A stretch of 64,000 nt of DNA. It comes from Paraspadella gotoi. Taxonomy: Eukaryota; Chaetognatha. The stretch covers positions 18,881,439-18,945,438 of the forward strand of contig CM119267.1 of the NCBI GenBank assembly GCA_051294375.1, in the 5' to 3' direction. A program made the translations under genes and the position numbers. This document shows positions 28,718-38,199 of this stretch, piece by piece. The first letter of the stretch is position 1. Each line of letters begins with the position of its first letter. The notes beneath the pieces are model-generated. The model saw nothing but the letters and a program-made list of their open reading frames with translations, did no database searches and was not told where the DNA came from.

Positions 28718-28978
28718 CTCCAACGGAGCCGTCTCCCCTCCGACTACCACCCAACGCACCCAGACGCCCGCTTTTCCCGGACGTCTTTTCCGTATTCACG
28801 GGCGCAGGCGTCGCTCCGTTCCGGGCGTCCGACTTCCGGCGGCTTCGCATCGAGAGTGCCGGCGCGCCGTCCTATTCGATCGTCGTTTACGTTCGCCCAA
28901 GAGACGCGTAGGCAGCTCGCACGAGAAGATCGATCCACGTGCGTCGCTGGAGGGTTTGATGATCGACCGACGAGAACG
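28718..28978 (+). CDS. Possible further exon of the cadherin-like gene
   Basis: The acceptor is a long pyrimidine tract ending CTACTCCAG, and the donor GAGAACG|GTGAGT. One frame stays open through the whole exon (NGAVSPP... to MIDRRE). Another reads LFPDVFSVFTGAGVAPF and SAGAPSYSIVVYVRPRDA before a stop. Neither gives a firm domain match. It is listed because splice sites, GC content and position follow the series of exons upstream. Confidence 0.3.
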
Positions 28979-29039
28979 GTGAGTTTTATATATTCTTCTT
29001 AAAATGTATTCAAAAACAGTTAATGAAATCTTTAATAAA

Positions 29040-29620
29040 TTAACCTTTAGAGACAGTTTGAGTTTAGTTTTTGAAAACGATTTAAATGTAAATCAAACAG
29101 ACCATGTTTTCGGGCTTCATTTCACAAGCCCGTCATCAAGCATTAGTGAACTTTGAAAATATTTTCTGGTGTAAAGGAAAGAGAGAAAGAGAGGATAAAC
29201 AGAGAGAGAGAGAGAGAGGAGGCAGAAAGTTTTCCAACACAGGAGTTTAAACAGGACCAGTGGGTCAATTGGTGCAGACTGGCTGAAGTTTGAGAAAAAG
29301 ACAGAAGTAAGTTGTGAAAAGAAGTGGAAATGGTCGAAAAAGACGAGAGAGAGAGAGGTAGAGAGCAAAACACAGTGAGAAAAATTCTTTACTATTGATT
29401 CACCAGTGATAAACAATAAAGAAAAATTTTAAACTGCCCAATGGAAAATATTAGTGAAGTATAGACAATTTAATCTACTTAAAATACATTGAGTGAGAGT
29501 AAAAACAGGAAATTCTGAAATATTGAAAGGATAAGATTTGAGAAGATGAGTTAGTGGTAAAAGTTGAATTAAAGTATGAAAATTGAGACAGTACAAGAAT
29601 AGAGCTCAAAAAATGAGCTG
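29040..29620 (-). repeat. Third copy of the 20-kb palindrome arm (PLE-type terminal repeat)
   Basis: This matches the left arm at 19770-20310: AGAGACAGTTTGAGTTTAG, a hammerhead-like core on the - strand (29140-29103), a GA tract, and the segment ending AGAATAGAGCTC near 29600. It is followed abruptly by the unrelated 29.6-31.7-kb island. Confidence 0.7.
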
Positions 29621-29624
29621 GACC

Positions 29625-31695
29625 CCTTGGCATGAGGCAAAATGAGAGGCAAATGCATCGATGAAGGCCGGGTCATTGCGCATGCTCATAGGCTGATGCA
29701 TAGACAGTTGGAATTGCAGCTTGTCATGATGCGTCAGGAAGAGTTACCTGCCGGGAAGAGCCCAAGTGAAAATATATCGAAATGTTCTCTGGCCATTGAT
29801 CAACGCACTTGAACCGACTGCCCTCTTCTCGCCTGCTGGCGAGCAGGGCGGTTGTCACGTTTTTCTTGCCGCTTTTGCGACAGAGACAAGTGTCGGAGCT
29901 CCTCTCCCTACACTCCATGTAGCCGCCGTTTTGGTTCGGGCCGCCCATTCCACCAGGAGGAAGGGACTGAGTTGCAACTAACATTCGCAGAGAAAAGACG
30001 GCCATCGATCCTGTCCATTGCCTTGCTTCAAGGGTCTAACCGCCTAATTTCGTTGAGTTGGCAAATAGGGGGAATCATTGCAATATCTATGGGCGTGGGT
30101 AAAGCGTGGCGGCGCGCGCCTCCACCACGCTTTTGATAATGCGAATCATTAGCTAATGGAGCGAAGGTCGAATCGTACCTACCCATTCTCAACGATTCAA
30201 AAAGAGCCGGCTCAAGCGGCTATTGCATTGTCATATTGCCTCTCTAATACCTCTGAAGAACCAGTTTCAGGGTCATGGGACAGCAACGAGACAGTCCTGT
30301 TTCTACTAAACATTACATGGCCAGTACTTTACCAGTCAATGCTCGGCATACATGCGGAACAAAGTAATGCAACCGCCGCGGCCATCACGACTAATTAAGG
30401 TTATACGTGTGCTGCTTGAAAAAATTCGATCCGTCAGACGAATTTGCCTGTCTCGCCCAACGTACTGCTGACCTGTACAGCAACTTGCAGTATACCCATG
30501 CCTGCACAGGACCCGACCAATAGATGGGCTCCTGATATTTTTTCAGAGGTCTGCCCGGGATTATCTTTCAGGTTTCAAACCAGTGAACATGCTCACGCAG
30601 AGAACCGCGGGTACGTTCACTGAACGTGGGCAGATCCCTCGCTTTTGCTAGCACCCGCAACCAATGAACCTACCAGTGATCCCTATCGGTCAGGTAGGCG
30701 GAGAGAACAAGTGACCCACGTTCTCTAAGGCCGCTTCTGCTTATCTATCACGGCAGTGCCGCCTGGGCTGGGGCAGCCGCGTCGGCTCTAATTCAGGCCA
30801 GCAAAACGCTCCCTCTCTTTCCTCCTGGGCGTGGATAGGTAGAGTCTGTCAGTGAGCGCGCTAATAATACTTGGGGCAGCCCTGGGTGGCACACTGCCCC
30901 AACTTCAAGGCCATGGGCCGCGTGCACAAAGCGATAACCTAGCCTTCTCGAAGGCCCACAATACGAGGCGATTAACCCATTGATCGCAAGAGCTCTTTTG
31001 GACAGTAGCTCAACAGCTCACAAGGCGGCCTGAAGCATCGGCGACGCGATCGACGCGAATCAGCTGCAGCCCTTCTTAGCGCTAAGGCGATCACATGAGG
31101 ACCGCATGGCAGCAGCTTAGTTGTCGACAAAGGGGGCACATGAAGAGCATCAAAGCGGAAATGTATTCGCGTCTGGTGCTGCAGGAATTCGGATTTGCGA
31201 TAGACTGAAAAATTCCCAAAATGCAAACCAGCCCACATTTGCGCTGAATTAGCACAAAATCGCAGACATTGGAATTCGACCCATTTCATCCTCACTTCTC
31301 ACATGTCACACTTTGATGCTCCGACATGGCATGCTGTCAAAGTGATTTTCTAGGACGCGTCCTCCCAATAGAACAGGTCCCTTCCTCCACGGCCAGCTAT
31401 CTATTACTCGTCTGACCTTTCCCGATAACAAGAAAGCAGAACTGACCTTTCTGACCCCATTGACCAACATTATCCGAAAAAAGAGCGCCAAACGCCTCCT
31501 CCACCCATTCATAGTTCCTCCATTATAAACAGTCTGCCAGAGGAAACTTGATGTTGATTTGCCCATCACCTAAGCCACCAGGCTGAGGTAAACATAGTTA
31601 TTGTTCACAATCCGAACCTGAAGTACGCCAAGCTTCCAGAGTCAAGCCCGCCAGCAAGTGCCATAGATATCATCTCAATTGGATTGGCGTAACGC
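29625..31695. other. Compositionally distinct 2.1-kb island; no gene recognised
   Basis: Base composition is balanced and microsatellites are absent, unlike everything around it. The longest frames are about 70-107 residues on both strands and none shows a domain I know. A hairpin with a perfect 9-bp stem, AAAGCGTGG/CCACGCTTT, lies at 30101-30133. It may be a decayed transposon or foreign sequence, but no terminal repeats or target duplication are seen. Confidence 0.6.
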
Positions 31696-31704
31696 TCGCT
31701 GTGA

Positions 31705-32010
31705 TACAAGTTGAAAAATGATTCGAGTTGAAAAAATAGTGCAAATTGAAAAAAAATGATGTGAGTTGAAAAAATGATGCAAGTTGTAAAATTATGCGAA
31801 TTAAAAAAAATTATGCAAGTTTAAAAAACGGAGAGAGTTAAAAAAATGGAGTGAGTTAAAAAATGATGTCAGTAGAAAAAATGATGCAAATTGAAAAAAA
31901 TGATGCAATTTAAAAAAATGTTGCAAGTTAAAAAAATGATTCAAGTTAAAAAATGATGCAAGTTGAAAAAATGATGCAAGTTGAAAAAATGTTGCAAGTT
32001 TGAAAAAATA
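31705..32010 (-). repeat. Degenerate 17-bp tandem array (ATGATGCAAGTTGAAAA)
   Basis: About 17 imperfect copies of AAATGATGCAAGTTGAAAA-like units. Read on the - strand the unit is TTTTCAACTTGCATCAT, close to the TTTGGTCAACTTGCATAAT unit of the 2.3-2.7-kb array. Frames of Phe/His/Leu repeats on the - strand are artefacts. Confidence 0.8.
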
Positions 32011-32359
32011 ATAACTGTAAAATTTGTAATTATTTCTACCATAGTATCGTAACAATTCAGTTTAATCCCTTGCAAGCGATTTACATGTATCCGACATTGT
32101 TTGCTCAAACTTATTTTCCTACTATCTACTCGAAAGCAAAACTCTCTCACAACAAAAATACTTCTTTTTGCAATTGGTAAATGTAAGAAAGCATTTCTAG
32201 GAAATTGGATTTGTAACGAAGTTACTGCAGTAGTACTTCAGTCACTTTTTATCCTTGTCTACCGATAATGCAATGGGGAGAAATTCTAAGAGCACGGAAA
32301 CAAGTTTGTGCAAACAATGCCGAATTAGCAGTAATTAATTAATTAATTAATTCACTAGT

Positions 32360-32530
32360 TGATTATGCTTTTTTTATAATGTTCGATGTTATTCCTTTAG
32401 TTAATTAATGTGTAATTAATTAAAAAATTAATTGATTATTTTATTTTAAAAAAAATTAATTAATTATTTAATTAATTACATATTAATTAACTAAAGGAAT
32501 AACATCGAACATTATAAAAAAAGCATAATA
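32360..32530. repeat. MITE-like inverted repeat, ~60-bp arms
   Basis: GATTATGCTTTTTTTATAAT with GTTCGATGTTATTCCTTTAG, then TTAATTAAT, on the left is matched in reverse complement by CTAAAGGAATAACATCGAAC with ATTATAAAAAAAGCATAAT on the right. The core between them is ~50 bp of TTAATTAA-rich sequence. Arms are almost perfect. No coding capacity. A non-autonomous element with a TTAA-type insertion preference is possible. Confidence 0.7.
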
Positions 32531-35041
32531 AAATAGTAAATTAATTAATTATCTGATTAGACATTGTTTGCTCAAACTCAAAACAACGACGTTGATGATG
32601 GCGACCACGACAACAATAAAACCGATGACTAATTGATTGATTGATACACAGTAAAATAATTTTTATAAAAAAAAAATTTATCGACGTATTATTGGCCGGG
32701 ACATCAGGGCACTCATTTTCAAGGTTTAAAACATAGTGATAAAGTTTAAGCAAAGGCTTTTGTTACCTTAATGTTTTTCCCGGAAATTTGTTTTCTTGAT
32801 ACTGTGGTACAAACAAATGTAAACTTTAAAAACAGTACTAGATTATTGTAATTTAAAACATTACTTTTTGGCATAACAGTTAGAATTATGTTTGTGAAAA
32901 TTTTCAAATTACTTGTTTCACTATTTTTTATTTTTTATTTATATTTATTGAAAGATTTACCATTTAATCTATATTCTTTAAATATATATATATTGCTTTC
33001 TTAAAAATATTTTATTATCATTATATCTAATAACTCATTTTGGAATGGGAAGTCAGTGTTGTCTTCTGGAAATAGAGGGAGCATCTACACAACACAAGGT
33101 TAGATTACAATCTGTCCTAGTTTTCTAATAGATATCACACATCATTCCTGTTAGAAAATCATTAATGAAAAATCATAATATCTAATAGCTGAACAGAAAG
33201 GGGTGAATGGGTAATTTTGTGATGGGGGACCAAAGTTATATATGATTTTTTTAAAAAAAACTAATAGGGATAAGACTACAAAGTAGAATTGTATGTTCTG
33301 ATAGGGATACATACTGGAAAGGTCTATAGGGCACCTTTATGTCATGAATATATTTTTAAAATACTTTAATGAAATAAATTTTTTCCTTTATCCTAATTTT
33401 TAATTATTCTATTTCTGAATATTTTTTATCTATTATGTTTATTACAATGGGAAGGTCATCAGTTGGGAATACCCTTTCATGGAATTCGGCTCTTTAATCC
33501 CAATATCCAGGTTTAGGCGAGCCATCACCAAATTGGTGATCCTTCATTGTTGCTTATCCTATCTTTTAAAGATATATTTTTAATGTTTATCTTACACAGA
33601 CCAAAGCCCTGGTATCACAGCATTATTAATTTTAGGGAAATTTATTAAGGTTTTGCAATAATTTTAACTTTGTAAATAATTTAAATAAGTTAAAAAATTA
33701 GTTAAATAATAATTTAAATAATCAGGGTATGTTAATGTAAGTTAACATAAAGTTAATTAGGTATAATTTAAAAAATAAGTTACATCAAAGAGTTAAATAA
33801 GTTAAATAAGTTAAATAAATAGTATTTGATGTTATGATTATTATTATTATTATTATTATTATTATTTTAAGTGGTTTAATTTTGTTATTATTTAATATTT
33901 TTATTAGGAACTATCATGTATAGTCTTTTTTAAAAATAGATTAACATCAGTAAAATTATATTTTTTTAGTATTTCCCTTATAATTATTAAAAAATTTAAT
34001 TCCCTTTTTTCTTAAGTCCTTAAATATATAACCCTGACTTTGTAATTTTTTGCTTAAATTTATTGTACATTTTGTATTTCAAAAGATCAAGTCTCATCTT
34101 TCAATATCTTTTATATAGTAAATTTTTAAAATGCCTTCTTTTTTGTTTCGAATAACAGACAATGATTAAGGTGATGACAAAAGTAACGATGACACGGTGA
34201 CAAAGGTTACGACAAAGGTGATGACATTAATGACAGTTCAATAATTATTCGAAAAAGGGTTCTTGGTCGGCAATCTTGATAGTTGACTCCTTCGTCTCTC
34301 TGTCGGTCTGTGATTGGTCGGCTTTCTTATGATTAGCGAAGACGACGAGCAATCACGTCCGTCTACAGGTCCATTCCGTTGATGATATCAAGCAGACGGT
34401 AGATCTTACGACTATTTGATAATAAGAAGAAAAGATAAAAGATTAACAAAAAGAGAGAATGCTTTTTAATATTGTCTGTTCCGAAGACAAGTTAATACAA
34501 CAAAGTCTATCCTTCTGACAGTTTAATATTAAGGGATATACCTTATCAGGAACATTATATACGTTAAACAAGTCGATCAAATAAATAAATATCTGCAAAA
34601 GGCCAAAAACGTTGAGATTGTTAAAAACTTAGTATTTCTAAGGTAATACTTTAAATATATTACGATTTACTACTGGGTAATAACCCATTTTAATATATCT
34701 AAAATTGTTTTCAATAAATTTCGATTCATTTTAAATTTATATACCATGTAAAGCATAAAATAAAGCAAATATAGATTGGGAGCTGTATCTTAATTAGTCA
34801 CATTCGATATTCCATTTTAGTTTACAATAATTTGGGAGCAATAGACCATCCTGCCCTTAAAGACTAAGTAGTACATTGCATAGCGAGATTAGATGTGCAA
34901 ATAGATCCACCTTCAGCTTTAAACTCTCGCAAAGTTGTGTGGCATTTTCTTGCGATTTGATTAAAATATTTTAAAATTCAATAATGAATTGGACACCAAT
35001 CTTCATTTTTTTAGCTTTAAGCATAAATGTTGCGGATATTT
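32531..35041. other. AT-rich intergenic DNA; no gene recognised
   Basis: Strongly AT-rich, with an (ATT)n run near 33838-33865, GTTAAATAA repeats near 33690-33820 and a TTTAAATATATATATTGC stretch. There are stops in all frames. Confidence 0.65.
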
Positions 35042-35214
35042 NNNNNNNNNNNNNNNNNNNNNNNNNATATATCTAAATGGAAATAACTATAATAAAAGTT
35101 AAGAATGTTAAACAAATAACAATTGACCCCCAAACATACTGTGCAACTTTGGACTTTCATCTGATACTAAGGCAGAAAAGCCGAATTTATAATGAGCACG
35201 TTCTACGTATTTAA

Positions 35215-36203
35215 TCAGCGCAGTGTGTTTATCAATGTTGAAAAAAAATGAGATGATGAAAAATTAACGGAAACCATGAGTAAATATTCAGCACAAGTGT
35301 TGACATAATTACTATTTTCGACCCGCGTTGTAAATATCAAATTCAGAACTACTCTTTTTATTTCTGTGATAGAGAAGACTCTAAAAACCACCAGGGGAGT
35401 TAAAAATATAAACCACTTTAAAATATTTATCGTCCGGGTGAAAATGAAATATAAATATATAACAATGCCGATCGTTCCTTGTAGAACAGCTAAACCGATG
35501 AGGGGATAACTCTTCTCTCGCCGATTTGCAGCAGTCATCGCCAGATTCATGACAGACAATGAAAATGATATCAGCGTTTGATAATCTTTCAATCTCCATT
35601 TACAGAAAATATCTCTACCTAATCTGTCGACAGCATCGCAGAAGCAGGGCACCGACGTTTCAATGAGATTAGAATTTTCATCGAATTTGAATAAGGTTCC
35701 TCCCATCGTTAAATTTATTCCCAATAAATGTTATCGGGAAAACACTGCTCGTCCGTTCCAGACGTCCAAGAAACAACGAGAGCTAAACCCTGTAGGAGAA
35801 CTTGTGGAAAGGACTCGAGCATCAAGTGTATCAAATCGAGGGACTGGGCAATGTGATTCTTTGCGGCGATTGCATAATTTACGTGATCTCTCTGTGCTTG
35901 GTACTTTGTGTCCAGATAAATGTCAATGTGAAAAAGAATATTACTTAAACCGAGGCAGCAAGACAGTATGGTTGTTATTTTTTTCCAAATATTGCCGTAA
36001 AGTCTAGAAAAAACGGTCGATTGTTTTTTAATGCAGTGCCAAGTATAGGCGCCCGAAATTGTTATGTGCGTCGCTAATACAATTCCCATCGCAATTCCGA
36101 TTCTATGTTCTACGTAAAACTTCTTTTTAATAAAGAACATCATTTGTTGGAAATCAGTAATATTTTTAACTCCCCTGGTGGTTTTTAGAGTCTTCTCTAT
36201 CAC
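35215..36203 (-). CDS. Multi-pass membrane protein, XK-related-like, one frameshift, 5' end lost
   Basis: Two overlapping frames form one protein: 36203-35715, then 35724-35215 after a one-base slip at NIYW|GINLTMGG. The first part has membrane segments (IGIAMGIVLATHITISGAY; ILSCCLGLSNILFHIDIYL) and the motif LMLESFPQVLLQGLALVV, which resembles the 'LESaPQLvLQ' signature of XK-related (XKR) scramblases. The second part has further segments (LISFSLSVMNLAMTAA; LAVLQGTIGIVIYLYFIF; LKWFIFLTPLVVF) and a charged end with a TGA stop. The N-terminal ~15 residues (IEKTLKTTRGVKN) are merely the reverse of the C-terminal coding sequence, read through the inverted repeat, so the true 5' part is missing. 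XKR membership is a motif-level inference. Confidence 0.5.
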
Positions 36204-36341
36204 AGAAATAAAAAGAGTAGTTCTGAATTTGATATTTACAACGCGGGTCGAAAATAGTAATTATGTCAACACTTGTGCTGAATATTTACTCATGGTTTCC
36301 GTTAATTTTTTCATCATCTCATTTTTTTTCAACATTGATAA

Positions 36342-36503
36342 NNNNNNNNNNNNNNNNNNNNNNNNNNNNNNNNNNNNNNNNNNNNNNNNNNNNNNNNNNN
36401 NNNNNNNNNNNNNNNNNNNNNNNNNNNNNNNNNNNNNNNNNNNNNNNNNNNNNNNNNNNNNNNNNNNNNNNNNNNNNNNNNNNNNNNNNNNNNNNNNNNN
36501 NNN
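36342..36503. other. Assembly gap (162 N) in the inverted repeat
   Basis: The corresponding left-arm stretch shows that the missing sequence should be about 76 bp if the arms are equal, so the gap size is nominal. A second gap of the same length lies at 36787-36948. Confidence 0.95.
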
Positions 36504-36950
36504 GAAAGTCCAAAGTTGCACAGTATGTTTGGGGGTCAATTGTTATTTGTTTAACATTCTTAACTTTTATTATAGTTATTTCCATTTAGATATATTGTTT
36601 ACAATACATTGTTTTTTTTAGATTAAACATTAAAGGTTAATTACAATATAAACGTAGGAAACGGATTGTTTCTTAAAAAAAAACTAAAAATTATATAATA
36701 TGATGAAAAACCGCTTTACATAAAAATTAAGTGTATAATACATTACCACAAATTGACCGCCAATCATAATCCGCTTGTCAGTAATCNNNNNNNNNNNNNN
36801 NNNNNNNNNNNNNNNNNNNNNNNNNNNNNNNNNNNNNNNNNNNNNNNNNNNNNNNNNNNNNNNNNNNNNNNNNNNNNNNNNNNNNNNNNNNNNNNNNNNN
36901 NNNNNNNNNNNNNNNNNNNNNNNNNNNNNNNNNNNNNNNNNNNNNNNNGC

Positions 36951-38165
36951 ATCACCCTAAACTATTGCACATACGATTCGGGCGCCATCTATTCTGGAAT
37001 CATCGACGAGGCTCGATGGTCCAACGTCAAACTTGGTCCGTCGCGAAGGATCCAGCGGTGCGCCCCGAACCCCATCTTGGAAATGCTGAAACTTGGCAAC
37101 TATCAAATCCTCCAACCAGACTATACCAAAGTTTTGATCTTGATGATGGTCGACGCGATCTTGGGCTCAGTCTACGTCCTCCTTCATCTCATCCAAAGGA
37201 AACGAGTTTTCGAGACGATACAATTTTTGAGTTTCGCTTGGACCCCGATCGTTGCAGTCGTCATCAATATCCATTTGGCCTTGGGTCATAAAGGGAGACT
37301 CGTGGCCTCTGGATGTTTCGAAAGCGATGGAATCATGAGAAAAGATCATTGTCTCATCAGAGACGAAGAATTGAAAGAGGTCATTCTGTCCAAGATCAGT
37401 CTGTACGGAAGTTTTCATCTCGTGACCAATTTCTTTTACACGGCGCCAAATTTGTTTTTCATATTTTTCACGATGGAATTTTGGTTTCGACGTCAACTTG
37501 GAACCAAGATAAGCGTCTTCGTCTTATTTCTCGCGGGATTAATTTTCGTCGGATCCTTATGTTTATTATATATTTACATAAATCTCGACAACGGACAGTA
37601 TTTTCGCTACATGGCTTGGTCTCCCTACATGCAATTTCGTAGAGTCATAAAAGACATGTCATTCAAGATCTTCTCATATTTTATTCTTCATGAAAACATA
37701 TTTGTTTTCGCGACGGCTGCAATACTGCCGCTTTTTTCGCTCACTTTTTCAATGCTTTTAAAAGCGGCGAAGACCGCGAAGAGCAAAGCGGCCGTCAAGT
37801 CGCTATTGTTGTCATCTATCGGGATCGTTGTCTTTTGTTTCAATCGGTTTTCTACTAATAGAGGGCGACACTACGACTTTAACGATTTGTACCAAGTTCT
37901 CAACGAACGTAAAACCTACGAACTCCGAATGCTTCAAAACAGTTACTGGTTGGCGACACTGGCAGAATCTCCCAGTAATTATTGCGCAAAGAATATTGCT
38001 TTTCCTTTCGTGGATTATCTATCCAATAAATATACATTCAAGGCTTTCAGAGAGATACAAAATTCTTTCGGAAGTTGTATACGTAATGAATACACAGAGA
38101 GATATGGCTTGGTCAAGCTTTTGGTCTTGCTCGTTCCAATTTTGGGATTTTTGTTGTGTTTTTAG
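36951..38165 (+). CDS. Multi-pass membrane protein of unknown family (5' end in gap)
   Basis: About 404 residues are open from the gap edge (ITLNYCTYDSGAIYSGIID) to a TAG stop. I count about seven hydrophobic segments: VLILMMVDAILGSVYVLLHL; IQFLSFAWTPIVAVVINIHL; LVTNFFYTAPNLFFIFFTME; SVFVLFLAGLIFVGSLCLLY; IFVFATAAILPLFSLTFSML; SLLLSSIGIVVFCF; and LVKLLVLLVPILGFLLCF at the very C-terminus. Basic loops (KAAKTAKSKAAVK) separate some. I do not recognise the family. It could be a divergent relative of the - strand neighbour (same size class, adjacent, tail-to-head across the gap), but no motif is clearly shared. No frameshift is needed, unlike other genes in the window, which supports a real, constrained gene. 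The N-terminus and any upstream exons lie in or beyond the 36787-36948 gap. Confidence 0.7.
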   Translation: MTLNYCTYDSGAIYSGIIDEARWSNVKLGPSRRIQRCAPNPILEMLKLGNYQILQPDYTKVLILMMVDAILGSVYVLLHLIQRKRVFETIQFLSFAWTPIVAVVINIHLALGHKGRLVASGCFESDGIMRKDHCLIRDEELKEVILSKISLYGSFHLVTNFFYTAPNLFFIFFTMEFWFRRQLGTKISVFVLFLAGLIFVGSLCLLYIYINLDNGQYFRYMAWSPYMQFRRVIKDMSFKIFSYFILHENIFVFATAAILPLFSLTFSMLLKAAKTAKSKAAVKSLLLSSIGIVVFCFNRFSTNRGRHYDFNDLYQVLNERKTYELRMLQNSYWLATLAESPSNYCAKNIAFPFVDYLSNKYTFKAFREIQNSFGSCIRNEYTERYGLVKLLVLLVPILGFLLCF

Positions 38166-38192
38166 TAAAATTTAGGCATCGAGATGATTATG

Positions 38193-38198
38193 AATAAA
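38193..38198 (+). terminator. Polyadenylation signal of the 36.9-38.2-kb gene
   Basis: AATAAA lies 27 bp after the TAG stop in AT-rich sequence. It is close to the stop but acceptable for a compact 3' UTR. Confidence 0.5.
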
Positions 38199-38199
38199 T

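Larger units (their letters stand above)
35067..36600. repeat. Inverted repeat flanking and overlapping a membrane-protein gene
   Basis: 35067-35409 is the reverse complement of 36160-36600. The right arm is interrupted by a 162-bp N run (36342-36503) where the left arm has only ~76 bp. The two arms are almost identical, and the left arm itself starts at an N run (35042-35066). The single-copy loop (35410-36159) holds the middle of the - strand gene. This layout is typical of an assembly fold-back or mis-oriented contig. Confidence 0.85.

Noticed and set aside
31801-32150. Phe/His/Leu repeat protein on the - strand
   Set aside because: Arises from the 17-bp tandem array; repeats drift in length without keeping frame.
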